In this document: in pieces, positions 39,669 to 47,831 of the stretch
How the letters are laid out: the number at the start of each line of letters is the position of its first letter
Numbering within the stretch: the first letter of the stretch is position 1
Assembly: GCA_045636425.1 (NCBI GenBank)
Contig: JAZTXM010000017.1
Location: 1-52,601 of the forward strand
Length of the DNA: 52,601 nt
Direction of reading: 5' to 3'
From: UMGS1883 sp045636425
Lineage (GTDB): Bacteria; Bacillota; Clostridia; UMGS1883
Program-made: the position numbers and the translations under genes
Notes under the pieces: generated by a model
What the model saw: the letters and a program-made list of their open reading frames with translations, nothing else
Databases searched by the model: none
Told to the model about the DNA's origin: nothing

Positions 39669-41897
39669 ATGGAGAATTACAAACGTAGTTTTAATGAGGG
39701 GAATTGGAATAACACAATAGATGTAAGTGATTTCATTAAAAGAAACTATACACCATATGAGGGAGATGCTTCCTTTTTATCAGGAGCAACACCTCGCACA
39801 GACAGAGTGAAAAAAAGGGTTGAAGAGCTTATTATTGAAGAAACAAAAAGAGGCGGTGTTCTTGATATCGACACCGAGAGAGTTTCTTCGCTTCTTACTT
39901 ATGAGCCGGGATATGTTATTAAAGAGGACGATTTAATTGTAGGTTTGCAGACGGATGAGCCTCTTAAAAGAGCCGTTAATCCCTTTGCAGGATACCGAAA
40001 TGCTGTTCAGGCATGTAAAGCATACGGTTATGAAATAGGGGATAATATAAAAGAAGAGTTCAGATACCGTACCACACATAACACAGGCGTATTCCGTGTT
40101 TATACCGAAACGATGAGGAAAGCCCGCCATGCAGGAATACTTACGGGGCTTCCCGATGCATATGCCCGCGGCAGAATTATAGGTGACTATCGCCGTATAG
40201 CCCTTTACGGAATGGATTACCTTATTAAAGAACGAAAGGCTGATAAAGAGCGTATCAGTGAAAGGGATATGACCGACGATACGATTAGATTGATTGAAGA
40301 TATTTCCCGTCAGCTTGAGTTTATGAGTGACCTTGTTGCTATGGCAAAGCAGTACGGATGCGACATCACCCGTCCTGCAGAAAACGCACGTGAAGCAATT
40401 CAGTGGCTGTATTTTGGTTATCTTGGTGCAGTTAAGGAGCAGAACGGTGCGGCTAACAGCATCGGAAGAATTTCTGCATTTATTGATATTTATATCGAAC
40501 GTGATATTAAAGAGGGTACTCTTGATGAAAAAGGTGCACAGGAGCTTATCGACGATTTAGTAATTAAAATGCGTCTTGTCCGCCATTTGCGTACTCCCGA
40601 ATATAATGACCTTTTTGCAGGGGACCCCGTCTGGGTAACATGTTCTCTTGCAGGTATGTGCGAGGACGGCAGAACAATGGTTACAAAGACCTGCTTCAGA
40701 TTCCTGCAGACACTTTATAACCTCGGACCTTCCGCAGAGCCGAATATAACCGTTCTTTGGGCACAGGGACTTCCTCAGGCATTCAAGGATTTCTGTGCAA
40801 AGGTGTCAATTGATACAGATTCCATACAGTATGAAAACGACGACGTTATGCGTAAGGATTTTAAGGACGATTATTCAATCGCCTGCTGTGTAAGTGCCAT
40901 GAAAACAGGTAAGCAGATGCAGTTTTTCGGAGCTCGCTGTAACCTTGCAAAAGTTCTTCTTATGGCATTAAACGGTGGTAAGGATGAAATCTACGGAGAA
41001 CAGATTGCCCCCGAAGGAAAGGTTTTTGGTGAAAAAGCTCTTGACTATGAGGAAGTACTGGAGGCTTTCAAAACATATGCGGCATGGATGGCGAAGCTGT
41101 ATGTGAACACGATGAATGTAATCCACTACATGCACGATAAATATGCCTACGAGCGTCTTATGATGTCCTTCCATGATGTGGAACCGGATCGTCTTATGGC
41201 ATTTGGAATCAGCGGTCTGAGCGTTCTTGCGGACAGCTTAAGTGCAATAAAATATGCCCGTGTTACTCCCAAAAAGGATGAGAATGGACTAATTGTAGAT
41301 TTTGATATCGAGGGAGATTTCCCCAAATACGGAAACGACGATGACAGGGCAGACGATATTGCAAAGTGGATAACTGAATTTTTCTACAGCGAGCTTTGCA
41401 AGACAAAGACATATCGCAATGCCATTCACACATTGTCAGTTTTGACAATAACTTCAAACGTAGTTTACGGCAAGAAAACGGGTGCAACTCCCGACGGAAG
41501 AAAGAAAGGGGAGGCATTTGCTCCCGGAGCAAATCCCATGCATGGCAGAGATAAGGAGGGTGCATTGGCATCACTTAACTCTGTAGCAAAAATTAACTTC
41601 GGGTGTTGTATGGATGGTATTTCAAACACTTTCTCCATTACCCCCGAGGCACTCGGTTCTGACGAGGATAACCGTGTGGAAAATCTTACCACGGTACTTG
41701 ACGGATACTTTGCACAGGATGCACATCATCTGAATGTTAATGTGCTTAACCGCCAAAAGCTCATTGATGCAATGAATGATCCGACACTTTATCCCACTCT
41801 TACAATTCGTGTAAGCGGATACGCAGTAAACTTTAATAAGCTGACAAAAGACAAGCAGCTTGAAGTAATATCTCGTACATTCCACGAGAAAATGTAA
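39669..41897 (+). CDS. pflB: Formate C-acetyltransferase (pyruvate formate-lyase)
   Basis: 742 residues from the ATG at 39669 (AAAGGG upstream, after the riboswitch). Catalytic Cys-Cys pair in SIACCVSAM, the glycyl-radical loop RVSGYAVNF near the C-terminus, and FFGARCNLAK / NITVLWAQGLP. It converts pyruvate and CoA to acetyl-CoA and formate, supplying formate for 10-formyl-THF. The radical is installed by the downstream activase. A hairpin without a T run (41911-41936) separates the two. Confidence 0.95.
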   Translation: MENYKRSFNEGNWNNTIDVSDFIKRNYTPYEGDASFLSGATPRTDRVKKRVEELIIEETKRGGVLDIDTERVSSLLTYEPGYVIKEDDLIVGLQTDEPLKRAVNPFAGYRNAVQACKAYGYEIGDNIKEEFRYRTTHNTGVFRVYTETMRKARHAGILTGLPDAYARGRIIGDYRRIALYGMDYLIKERKADKERISERDMTDDTIRLIEDISRQLEFMSDLVAMAKQYGCDITRPAENAREAIQWLYFGYLGAVKEQNGAANSIGRISAFIDIYIERDIKEGTLDEKGAQELIDDLVIKMRLVRHLRTPEYNDLFAGDPVWVTCSLAGMCEDGRTMVTKTCFRFLQTLYNLGPSAEPNITVLWAQGLPQAFKDFCAKVSIDTDSIQYENDDVMRKDFKDDYSIACCVSAMKTGKQMQFFGARCNLAKVLLMALNGGKDEIYGEQIAPEGKVFGEKALDYEEVLEAFKTYAAWMAKLYVNTMNVIHYMHDKYAYERLMMSFHDVEPDRLMAFGISGLSVLADSLSAIKYARVTPKKDENGLIVDFDIEGDFPKYGNDDDRADDIAKWITEFFYSELCKTKTYRNAIHTLSVLTITSNVVYGKKTGATPDGRKKGEAFAPGANPMHGRDKEGALASLNSVAKINFGCCMDGISNTFSITPEALGSDEDNRVENLTTVLDGYFAQDAHHLNVNVLNRQKLIDAMNDPTLYPTLTIRVSGYAVNFNKLTKDKQLEVISRTFHEKM

Positions 41898-41910
41898 CAA
41901 AAACTAATCT

Positions 41911-41936
41911 GACCTGCCTTTAATATAGGGCAGGTC
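41911..41936 (+). other. Intercistronic hairpin between pflB and pflA
   Basis: GACCTGCC/GGCAGGTC with a 10-nt AT-rich loop and no T run. It more likely adjusts mRNA stability or pflA level than ends transcription. Confidence 0.5.
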
Positions 41937-41957
41937 GGTGTGTATAGGAGAATATGT

Positions 41958-42686
41958 ATGCAAGGCTATATTCATTCTTTTGAAAGTATGGCAGCGGTAG
42001 ATGGTGAAGGCGTAAGGTATGCGGTTTTTCTTTCGGGCTGTCCCTTAAGGTGCGTGTTTTGCCATAACCCCGATACATGGAATATGGCAGGAACTTCAAT
42101 GCCCTCCGAAGAACTAGTCAGGAAAATATCTAAATATAAGCCCTATTTTAAAAATAACGGCGGAGTTACATTCACGGGCGGCGAACCGCTTTTGCAGGCT
42201 GAATTTATAAAAGAGACAATTCCGCTCTTAAAGGAAAAGGGGATAAACTATGCCGTTGATACTTCGGGAGCGGTGGAGCTGACAGATGCAGTAAGGTTTG
42301 TTCTGGAAAATGCACAGACGGTACTTCTCGACTTGAAATTTCCTGACAATGAGGCGTATCTTAAATACACGGGACATACAATGGATAAAACCTTGGAGAC
42401 GCTCGAATTTCTGGAATCAATCGGAAAACCGACACGCATCAGAACGGTCGTAATCCCAGGAATTAATGATACCGAGGAAGAAATTCAAAAATATATCACT
42501 CACGTTAAAGATAAAAAATGCATATATAAATATGAACTCCTTGCGTTTCATACCATGGGCTTTTTTAAATATGATGAATTGGGCATTGCAAATCCCCTTA
42601 AAGACACGAAGCCCCTTGATATGAATGAGCGGGACAGATTACAGAAATTTGTAAATTCAAAGTTGGGAAAAAGTATTGACATATAA
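41958..42686 (+). CDS. pflA: Pyruvate formate-lyase activating enzyme (radical SAM)
   Basis: 242 residues from the ATG at 41958 (GGAG 7 nt upstream). The radical-SAM cluster motif CPLRCVFCHNPDTW (CxxxCxxC), TFTGGEPLLQAEF, and DLKFPDNEAYLKYTGH. It uses SAM and a [4Fe-4S] cluster to make the glycyl radical on PflB. Its stop codon is overlapped by the promoter of the trpB unit. Confidence 0.95.
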   Translation: MQGYIHSFESMAAVDGEGVRYAVFLSGCPLRCVFCHNPDTWNMAGTSMPSEELVRKISKYKPYFKNNGGVTFTGGEPLLQAEFIKETIPLLKEKGINYAVDTSGAVELTDAVRFVLENAQTVLLDLKFPDNEAYLKYTGHTMDKTLETLEFLESIGKPTRIRTVVIPGINDTEEEIQKYITHVKDKKCIYKYELLAFHTMGFFKYDELGIANPLKDTKPLDMNERDRLQKFVNSKLGKSIDI

Positions 42687-42704
42687 TTTTTGCAGTGTTA
42701 TAAT
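42676..42704 (+). promoter_or_regulatory. Consensus promoter for the trpB unit
   Basis: TTGACA (42676-42681), 17 bp, TATAAT (42699-42704). It overlaps the end of pflA. Initiation near 42711 comes only about 15 nt before a terminator hairpin. Confidence 0.82.
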
Positions 42705-42724
42705 CAAATGGAAATAGTATTTTC

Positions 42725-42765
42725 GCCCTTGACTTGCAAATGCATTTCAAGGGCTTTTGTTTTTT
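42725..42765 (+). terminator. Early terminator in the trpB leader (attenuator candidate)
   Basis: GCCCTTGA/TCAAGGGC with TGCA/TGCA inside the loop, followed by TTTTGTTTTTT. It sits downstream of the promoter at 42676, so it also acts on transcripts that begin there. Confidence 0.75.
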
Positions 42766-42777
42766 AGGAGGCAGAAT

Positions 42778-42840
42778 ATGTTTATTTTTAAAAACAAGCC
42801 GGATGTACGATGGCGAAGCATTCCGCATTTAAAAAAATAA
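42778..42840 (+). CDS. 20-residue leader-type ORF before trpB
   Basis: TAGGAGG, then ATG at 42778; the peptide is MFIFKNKPDVRWRSIPHLKK and ends TAA at 42838-42840, 27 nt before the trpB ATG. It has one Trp (residue 12), a run of rigid/basic residues and a Lys-rich end. The strong ribosome site suggests it is translated. It may be a regulatory leader peptide, but a single Trp codon is weak support for classical trp attenuation. Confidence 0.45.
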   Translation: MFIFKNKPDVRWRSIPHLKK

Positions 42841-42867
42841 TTCAGCTTTTTAAGGAGATAACAGACC

Positions 42868-44112
42868 ATGAACAAATATAAGGATTTTGAAAATTATTTA
42901 AAAGAATATCCCAATGAGGAGGGGTATTTCGGCGAATACGGCGGCTCTTTTCAGGCGAAGGAGCTTATTGAAGCTTTTAAAGAAGCAGATGATGCTTATG
43001 AGGCAATCTGCCACAGTGCGCAGTTTATAAATGAACTTCGCAGAATCAGAAAGGAATTTCAGGGACGTCCCACGCCCGTATATCATTGTGAGCGTCTTTC
43101 CAAAATATTTGGTAATTGCCAGATTTACTTAAAGCGTGAGGATCTTAACCATACGGGAGCACATAAGCTTAATCACTGTATGGGTGAAGGACTTCTTGCA
43201 AAATATATGGGTAAGAAGAAAATTATTGCAGAAACAGGTGCAGGTCAGCACGGCGTTGCAATAGCAACTGCGGCGGCATACTTCGGTATGGAATGTGACG
43301 TCTATATGGGTGAGGTTGATATTGAAAAGCAGCACCCCAATGTTATAAGAATGAAAATGCTCGGTGCAAATGTTGTCCCCGTAACACGCGGGCTTAAAAC
43401 ACTTAAGGAAGCCTGCGATGCAGCATTTGAAGCTTATCTTAAAGAGTACAAGGATGCAATTTATTGCATAGGTACGGCGGCAGGTCCCCATCCTTTCCCG
43501 AAAATGGTGCGTGATTTCCAGTCCATAATCGGTATTGAGGCAAGGGAGCAGTTCCTTGAAATGACAGGTATTATGCCCGATGCAATTACTGCCTGCGTTG
43601 GCGGCGGAAGTAACTCATTGGGTATGTTTACTCCTTTCCTTGCCGACCCTGTTGAAATCTACGGGGTAGAGCCACTGGGAAGAGGAAGCTCAGTCGGTGA
43701 CCATGCGGCTACCATGGCGTATGGAACAAAGGGTGTAATCCACGGATATACAAGCTATGTTCTTCAGGACGAAAAGGGCGAACCGCTCCCCGTATATTCA
43801 ATTGCCAGCGGTCTTGACTATCCCGGCGTAGGACCTGAGCATGCACATCTTCGTGATATGGGCAGAGTAAAATATACCACGATTTCCGACGAAGAAGCAA
43901 TGGAGGCATTCTTCCTGCTTTCAAGATATGAGGGAATTATTCCTGCAATTGAAAGTGCACATGCTGTTGCATATGCAATCAAGTATGCAAAAGAACATAA
44001 ATCAGGCTCAATTCTTGCTTGCCTTTCAGGCCGCGGTGATAAGGATATCGATTACGTTTACGAAAATTACGGTTGCGGAGAAAAATTCAAGCTTGACTAT
44101 GATGTGAAATAA
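42868..44112 (+). CDS. trpB: Stand-alone tryptophan synthase beta-chain-like PLP enzyme
   Basis: 414 residues of TrpB: GRPTPVYHCERLSKIFG, LKREDLNHTGAHKLNH with the PLP Lys, ETGAGQHGVAIATAAA, CVGGGSNSLGMF phosphate loop, and SGRGDKD near the end. It would condense indole and serine to tryptophan. No trpA or other trp gene is nearby, so indole might be scavenged. The motif reads GAHKLNHCMGEGL where usual TrpB has GAHKINNALGQ, so it may belong to a divergent subgroup with another substrate. Own promoter and leader. Confidence 0.88.
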   Translation: MNKYKDFENYLKEYPNEEGYFGEYGGSFQAKELIEAFKEADDAYEAICHSAQFINELRRIRKEFQGRPTPVYHCERLSKIFGNCQIYLKREDLNHTGAHKLNHCMGEGLLAKYMGKKKIIAETGAGQHGVAIATAAAYFGMECDVYMGEVDIEKQHPNVIRMKMLGANVVPVTRGLKTLKEACDAAFEAYLKEYKDAIYCIGTAAGPHPFPKMVRDFQSIIGIEAREQFLEMTGIMPDAITACVGGGSNSLGMFTPFLADPVEIYGVEPLGRGSSVGDHAATMAYGTKGVIHGYTSYVLQDEKGEPLPVYSIASGLDYPGVGPEHAHLRDMGRVKYTTISDEEAMEAFFLLSRYEGIIPAIESAHAVAYAIKYAKEHKSGSILACLSGRGDKDIDYVYENYGCGEKFKLDYDVK

Positions 44113-44125
44113 CGGACTGAATCAG

Positions 44126-44163
44126 AACCCCCCTTAATGCATATACTGCACTAAGGGGGTTTT
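44126..44163 (+). terminator. trpB terminator whose 3' arm serves as the next gene's ribosome site
   Basis: AACCCCCCTTA pairs with TAAGGGGGTT (one bulged C, inner TGCA/TGCA), followed by TTTTATT and directly the ATG at 44167. AAGGGGG of the 3' arm is the only Shine-Dalgarno available, 7 nt before that ATG. Confidence 0.65.
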
Positions 44164-44166
44164 ATT

Positions 44167-44646
44167 ATGTTTAACTATGAAAATTTCGGGCATATATTTA
44201 CATCATATCCGAGTGCATTTGCCGTTATAAACGGAAGCGAAAAATATCCGAAGGTTTATGCAAAGATGCAATTTTATCAAAAGGAAGACTTCGTAATAGT
44301 TGTAACTGAGGCAGAGGGACTTCCCGAAAATCAGTACGGAAGCGGAGTTTTTGGATTTCATATACATTCGGGAGCAAGCTGCAGCGGTGACGAAACAGAC
44401 CTATTTAAAAATGCACTCACGCACTACAATCCAAAGGGTTATCCGCACCCTTACCACGCAGGTGACATGCCGCCGTTATTCGGCGAAAAGGGCGAAGCCT
44501 TTTCTGCTTTCATGACAAAGCGGCTAAGTGTTGATGATATAATCGGAAAAACCGTAATAATTCATTCGATGCCCGATGATTTCACCACCCAGCCTGCAGG
44601 GAATTCGGGTGAAAAAATAGCCTGCGGAATAATACGAAAGAAGTAG
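44167..44646 (+). CDS. Cytoplasmic Cu/Zn superoxide-dismutase-like protein
   Basis: 159 residues. SodC-family motifs: GFHIHSGASCSGDET, HYNPKGYPHPYHAGDMPPLF, and TVIIHSMPDDFTTQPAGNSGEKIACGII, giving the His and Asp metal ligands and the Cys pair. No signal peptide, unlike most bacterial SodC. Such proteins recur in anaerobic Clostridia with uncertain activity. Translation depends on the ribosome site inside the preceding terminator. It ends with a TAG stop inside its own palindrome. Confidence 0.8.
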   Translation: MFNYENFGHIFTSYPSAFAVINGSEKYPKVYAKMQFYQKEDFVIVVTEAEGLPENQYGSGVFGFHIHSGASCSGDETDLFKNALTHYNPKGYPHPYHAGDMPPLFGEKGEAFSAFMTKRLSVDDIIGKTVIIHSMPDDFTTQPAGNSGEKIACGIIRKK

Positions 44647-44672
44647 TCTCGTATTGAGACTACTTCTTTCGT
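44634..44672. terminator. Perfect inverted repeat at the sodC-like stop
   Basis: A 17-bp perfect stem (ACGAAAGAAGTAGTCTC and its complement) with a GTATT loop. It includes the TAG stop; no T run follows on the plus strand. Confidence 0.65.
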
Positions 44673-44733
44673 AATGTTTACCGTATAGGAAATTGAGCAA
44701 TTCAATCGCGAGCAACGCTTGTTTGTTTAAAAT

Positions 44734-47163
44734 TTAGTTGGGTCGCGAAATGGGTGAAGCGGCACGCTTCTTATTTATTTCTTCTGCATATCTTACTGCT
44801 TCCATTGCATCCTTTGCATATTTGTCAGCACCGATTGCGTCGGAGTATTCCTGTGTAAGCACTGCTCCGCCAACGATAATTTTACACTCGGGCAGTTTCT
44901 TTCTTGCAAGCTTAATGGTTTCCTCCATAGCAGGAACAGTTGTTGTCATTAATGCACTCAGCCCTATAATGGGAGCATTAACCTCGGATGCCTTTTCCAC
45001 GATTGTTTCAGGCGAAACATCCTTTCCCAAATCGTAAACTCTGAATCCGTAATTTTCAAGAAGAAGCTTCACAATGTTTTTACCTATATCGTGAACATCA
45101 CCCTTGACCGTTGCAATTACTACCGCACATTTATCCGAGGCATTTGAAGATGAGAGTTTTTTCTTAATTTCTTCAAATGCTGTCTTTGCCGCCTCTGCGC
45201 TCATAAGAAGCTGGGGAAGATATACCTTTTTATTTTCAAAACCTGTCCCCACAATATTAAGTGCAGGGATAATTTCTTCTTGCACGATTGTAAGCGGATT
45301 TATGCTTTCGAGCATTTCGCGTGTTATTGCCGCCGCCTGCTCGCAAAGACCTTTAATAACGGCTTTTTGAAGTGTGCTTCCTTGCTCGGACGGGGAAACG
45401 GATTCTTTTTTTACCTCGGAAACAGCCACAGTTTCTGTAAGCGTTTCACAAAAAGCAATATATTCAGAAAAGTTTTCATCAAAAGAGTTAAGTGCACGGA
45501 AAGCATAGTATGCTTTCATCATTTCGACGGAATAGGGATTCATAATTGCGGCGGAAAGTCCGCTTGCCATGGCATTTGCAAAAAACGTACTGTTTGCGGC
45601 ATCGCGGTGGGGAAGCCCGAAAGATACATTGGAAACTCCCAGCGATGTATGAATACCCATTTTGTGCTTAATCAGGCTGACAGCACGCAGAGTTTCCCTT
45701 GCCGCATCAGGCTCTGCACTTACTGTGAGAGTCAACGGGTCAAAAATTATATTCTTTTTATCGATTCCGTATTTTTGAGCCTCGGCAAGAATTTTTTCTG
45801 CGACGGCACATCTTTCTTCCGCACTTTTCGGAATACCGTTTTCGTCAAGTGTGAGTGCCACAATCAGACCGCCGTACTTTGCCGCAAGAGGGAAAATTGC
45901 TTCCATACTTTCTTTCTTGCCATTTACGGAATTAATCATAGCCTTGCCGTTGTATCGGCGGAGTGCTTTTTCCATAGCGGAGACGTCGGCAGTGTCTATC
46001 TGCAAGGGCAAATTAATAACCGCCTGAAGACGGCAAACGGCATCTGTAAGCATTTTTGCCTCGTCAATTTCGGGCAGACCGACGTTGACATCAATAATAT
46101 GTACTCCTTTTTCCTGCTGGGAAATGCCCTCGTTCAAGATATAATCCATATCGCCACATTTAAGGGCTTCCTTAAATCTCTTTTTGCCTGTGGGGTTTAT
46201 CCTTTCACCTATAAGAATGGGGGAATCCTTAAATTCAACCGCATGGGTGTAAGAGGAAACGCAGGTAATATTCTTTTGGGTAATTGCCGCAGGAGAAAGC
46301 TTTGATGATTTTTTTACAAGGGCTGAAATGTATTCGGGGGTAGTACCGCAGCAACCGCCCGCAATGCGTATTCCTTTTTCCATAAGGGCGGCAACGTCCT
46401 CTGAAAACTCATCGGGAAGGACATCGTACACGGTTTCACCGCCCGATACCTTGGGAAGTCCTGCGTTTGGTTTAAGGATTACGGGGAGAGAGGATTTTTC
46501 AAGATATTCCTCCGCAACCTTTACAAGTGCCTTTGGACCCAGTGAACAGTTTATGCCGATTGCATCTGCACGCATACCCTCAAGCATTGCAACCATGGCA
46601 GAGGGGGAGGCACCTGTCATCAGCTTGCCGTCCTCTCCGTAAGCATTGGAAACAAATATGGGCAGGTCACAGTTTTCTTTTGCCGCAAGGAGGGCGGCCT
46701 TTGTTTCATAACTGTCATTCATTGTTTCAATGAAAATTAAGTCTACGCCGTATTTTACTCCGAGCTTTACAGTCTCGGCAAAAAGGGAAACCGCGTCCTC
46801 AAAATCAAAATCGCCGTAAGGGGCAAGCATCCTGCCCGAGGGACCTATGTCAAGGGCTATCCACTTTTCACCCTTTGCATCGGATTCCTCTTTAGCACGC
46901 TTTGCGTTTGCCACTGCGGCTTTTACAATTTCATCAAGCTCTTCGGGGCTGAATTTCAGAAGATTTGCACCGAAAGTGTTTGTGTTTACCACGTTGCTTC
47001 CCGCATCATAATAGCTGCGGTGAATTTTTGTGATTATATCGGGATGGGATATGTTCCACCTTTCGGGCAATTCTCCGGGTAAAAGCCCCTCTTTTTGCAG
47101 AAGTGTTCCCATTCCACCGTCAAGATATATGAAGTTATCCTTTAAGTATTCTTTTATATTCAT
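44734..47163 (-). CDS. metH: Cobalamin-dependent methionine synthase lacking the activation domain
   Basis: 809 residues from the ATG at 47163 (CAGGAG upstream). The homocysteine module (1-~290) has INCSLGP and GGCCGTTPEY zinc Cys residues. The methyl-THF (pterin) module (~310-570) has GERINPTGKKRF and NSVNGKKESM. The B12 cap and Rossmann module (~600-800) has VKGDVHDIGKNIV with the cobalt-ligand His. It transfers the methyl group from methyl-THF to homocysteine. The SAM-dependent reactivation domain is a separate upstream gene, overlapping by 4 nt. Confidence 0.95.
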   Translation of the reverse strand: MNIKEYLKDNFIYLDGGMGTLLQKEGLLPGELPERWNISHPDIITKIHRSYYDAGSNVVNTNTFGANLLKFSPEELDEIVKAAVANAKRAKEESDAKGEKWIALDIGPSGRMLAPYGDFDFEDAVSLFAETVKLGVKYGVDLIFIETMNDSYETKAALLAAKENCDLPIFVSNAYGEDGKLMTGASPSAMVAMLEGMRADAIGINCSLGPKALVKVAEEYLEKSSLPVILKPNAGLPKVSGGETVYDVLPDEFSEDVAALMEKGIRIAGGCCGTTPEYISALVKKSSKLSPAAITQKNITCVSSYTHAVEFKDSPILIGERINPTGKKRFKEALKCGDMDYILNEGISQQEKGVHIIDVNVGLPEIDEAKMLTDAVCRLQAVINLPLQIDTADVSAMEKALRRYNGKAMINSVNGKKESMEAIFPLAAKYGGLIVALTLDENGIPKSAEERCAVAEKILAEAQKYGIDKKNIIFDPLTLTVSAEPDAARETLRAVSLIKHKMGIHTSLGVSNVSFGLPHRDAANSTFFANAMASGLSAAIMNPYSVEMMKAYYAFRALNSFDENFSEYIAFCETLTETVAVSEVKKESVSPSEQGSTLQKAVIKGLCEQAAAITREMLESINPLTIVQEEIIPALNIVGTGFENKKVYLPQLLMSAEAAKTAFEEIKKKLSSSNASDKCAVVIATVKGDVHDIGKNIVKLLLENYGFRVYDLGKDVSPETIVEKASEVNAPIIGLSALMTTTVPAMEETIKLARKKLPECKIIVGGAVLTQEYSDAIGADKYAKDAMEAVRYAEEINKKRAASPISRPN

Positions 47164-47831
47164 AATGTTCTCCTGTAACTGCAACCTGTCTTAGTGCAAT
47201 CGTTGCAGTTTTGTTTTTTGTTTTCGCACTCTGTCTCGGAAATTCCTATAATCGCCGTTACCGATTTGGATGGGGTCATCAGCATACTTTCGTTAAGGGT
47301 AAGTCCTATTCTTCGGCTTGGCTCCAATACTCTGAAAAAGTCCTTTTGAAGCTCTAAAGGTAAATCTCCGTAACCGGGACTGAATCGCGGCTTGGTATAT
47401 CCGTACTCCTCTGTAATATATTGATTAAATGAATTGCACAGCCCCTCTATTCTTTCGGCTCCTATCGCCTGAAGCATATGGCCTTTGGCAGGGGAGATTT
47501 TGCCGTAAAGGGAAATCAATCGGTCAATCTCAAGCCCGATTGTCGCCGCAAAGAGAATAAAGCGCTTGCATCCTTTTAGGTTAGTCTTAAGCTTTTCACT
47601 TTTGATCTTTGTAAAGGAAAGATTGATTTCACCCTCTGAAAAGGAGAGAGGGAAATTTCCGTAGCAAACCTTGTATGTAAGCTTATCGCTTATAAGCAAG
47701 AGACATTCATCAATCAGTTTTTCTATTTCGGGGGTTGTAAATTCAACCCCTGCATATCTTAAAATTTCGCTTCTGTCTATAGGCGGGGCAGGAAATGTTT
47801 TCGTTAAAATTACACTGCTTTTCATAGGCAT
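47160..47831 (-). CDS. Methionine synthase activation subunit, free-standing
   Basis: 223 residues matching the C-terminal activation domain of MetH: RFSPGYGDLPLELQKDFF and RRIGLTLNESMLMTPSKSV, which bind SAM for reductive remethylation of cob(II)alamin. The C-terminus carries a Cys cluster (QNCNDCTKTGCSYR). It sits between metF (10-nt overlap) and metH (4-nt overlap), so the three are translationally linked and the split enzyme is probably assembled in trans. Confidence 0.88.
   Translation of the reverse strand: MPMKSSVILTKTFPAPPIDRSEILRYAGVEFTTPEIEKLIDECLLLISDKLTYKVCYGNFPLSFSEGEINLSFTKIKSEKLKTNLKGCKRFILFAATIGLEIDRLISLYGKISPAKGHMLQAIGAERIEGLCNSFNQYITEEYGYTKPRFSPGYGDLPLELQKDFFRVLEPSRRIGLTLNESMLMTPSKSVTAIIGISETECENKKQNCNDCTKTGCSYRRTL

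Noticed and set aside
42705..42867. T-box or tryptophan-type tandem-Trp leader
   Set aside because: No AGGGTGG-like T-box sequence and only one Trp codon. The Trp falling at residue 12, as in TnaC, is not enough to claim the same mechanism.
45280..46305. 341-residue plus-strand ORF
   Set aside because: It lies wholly within metH on the opposite strand, has no ribosome site and a low-complexity composition typical of an antisense shadow.
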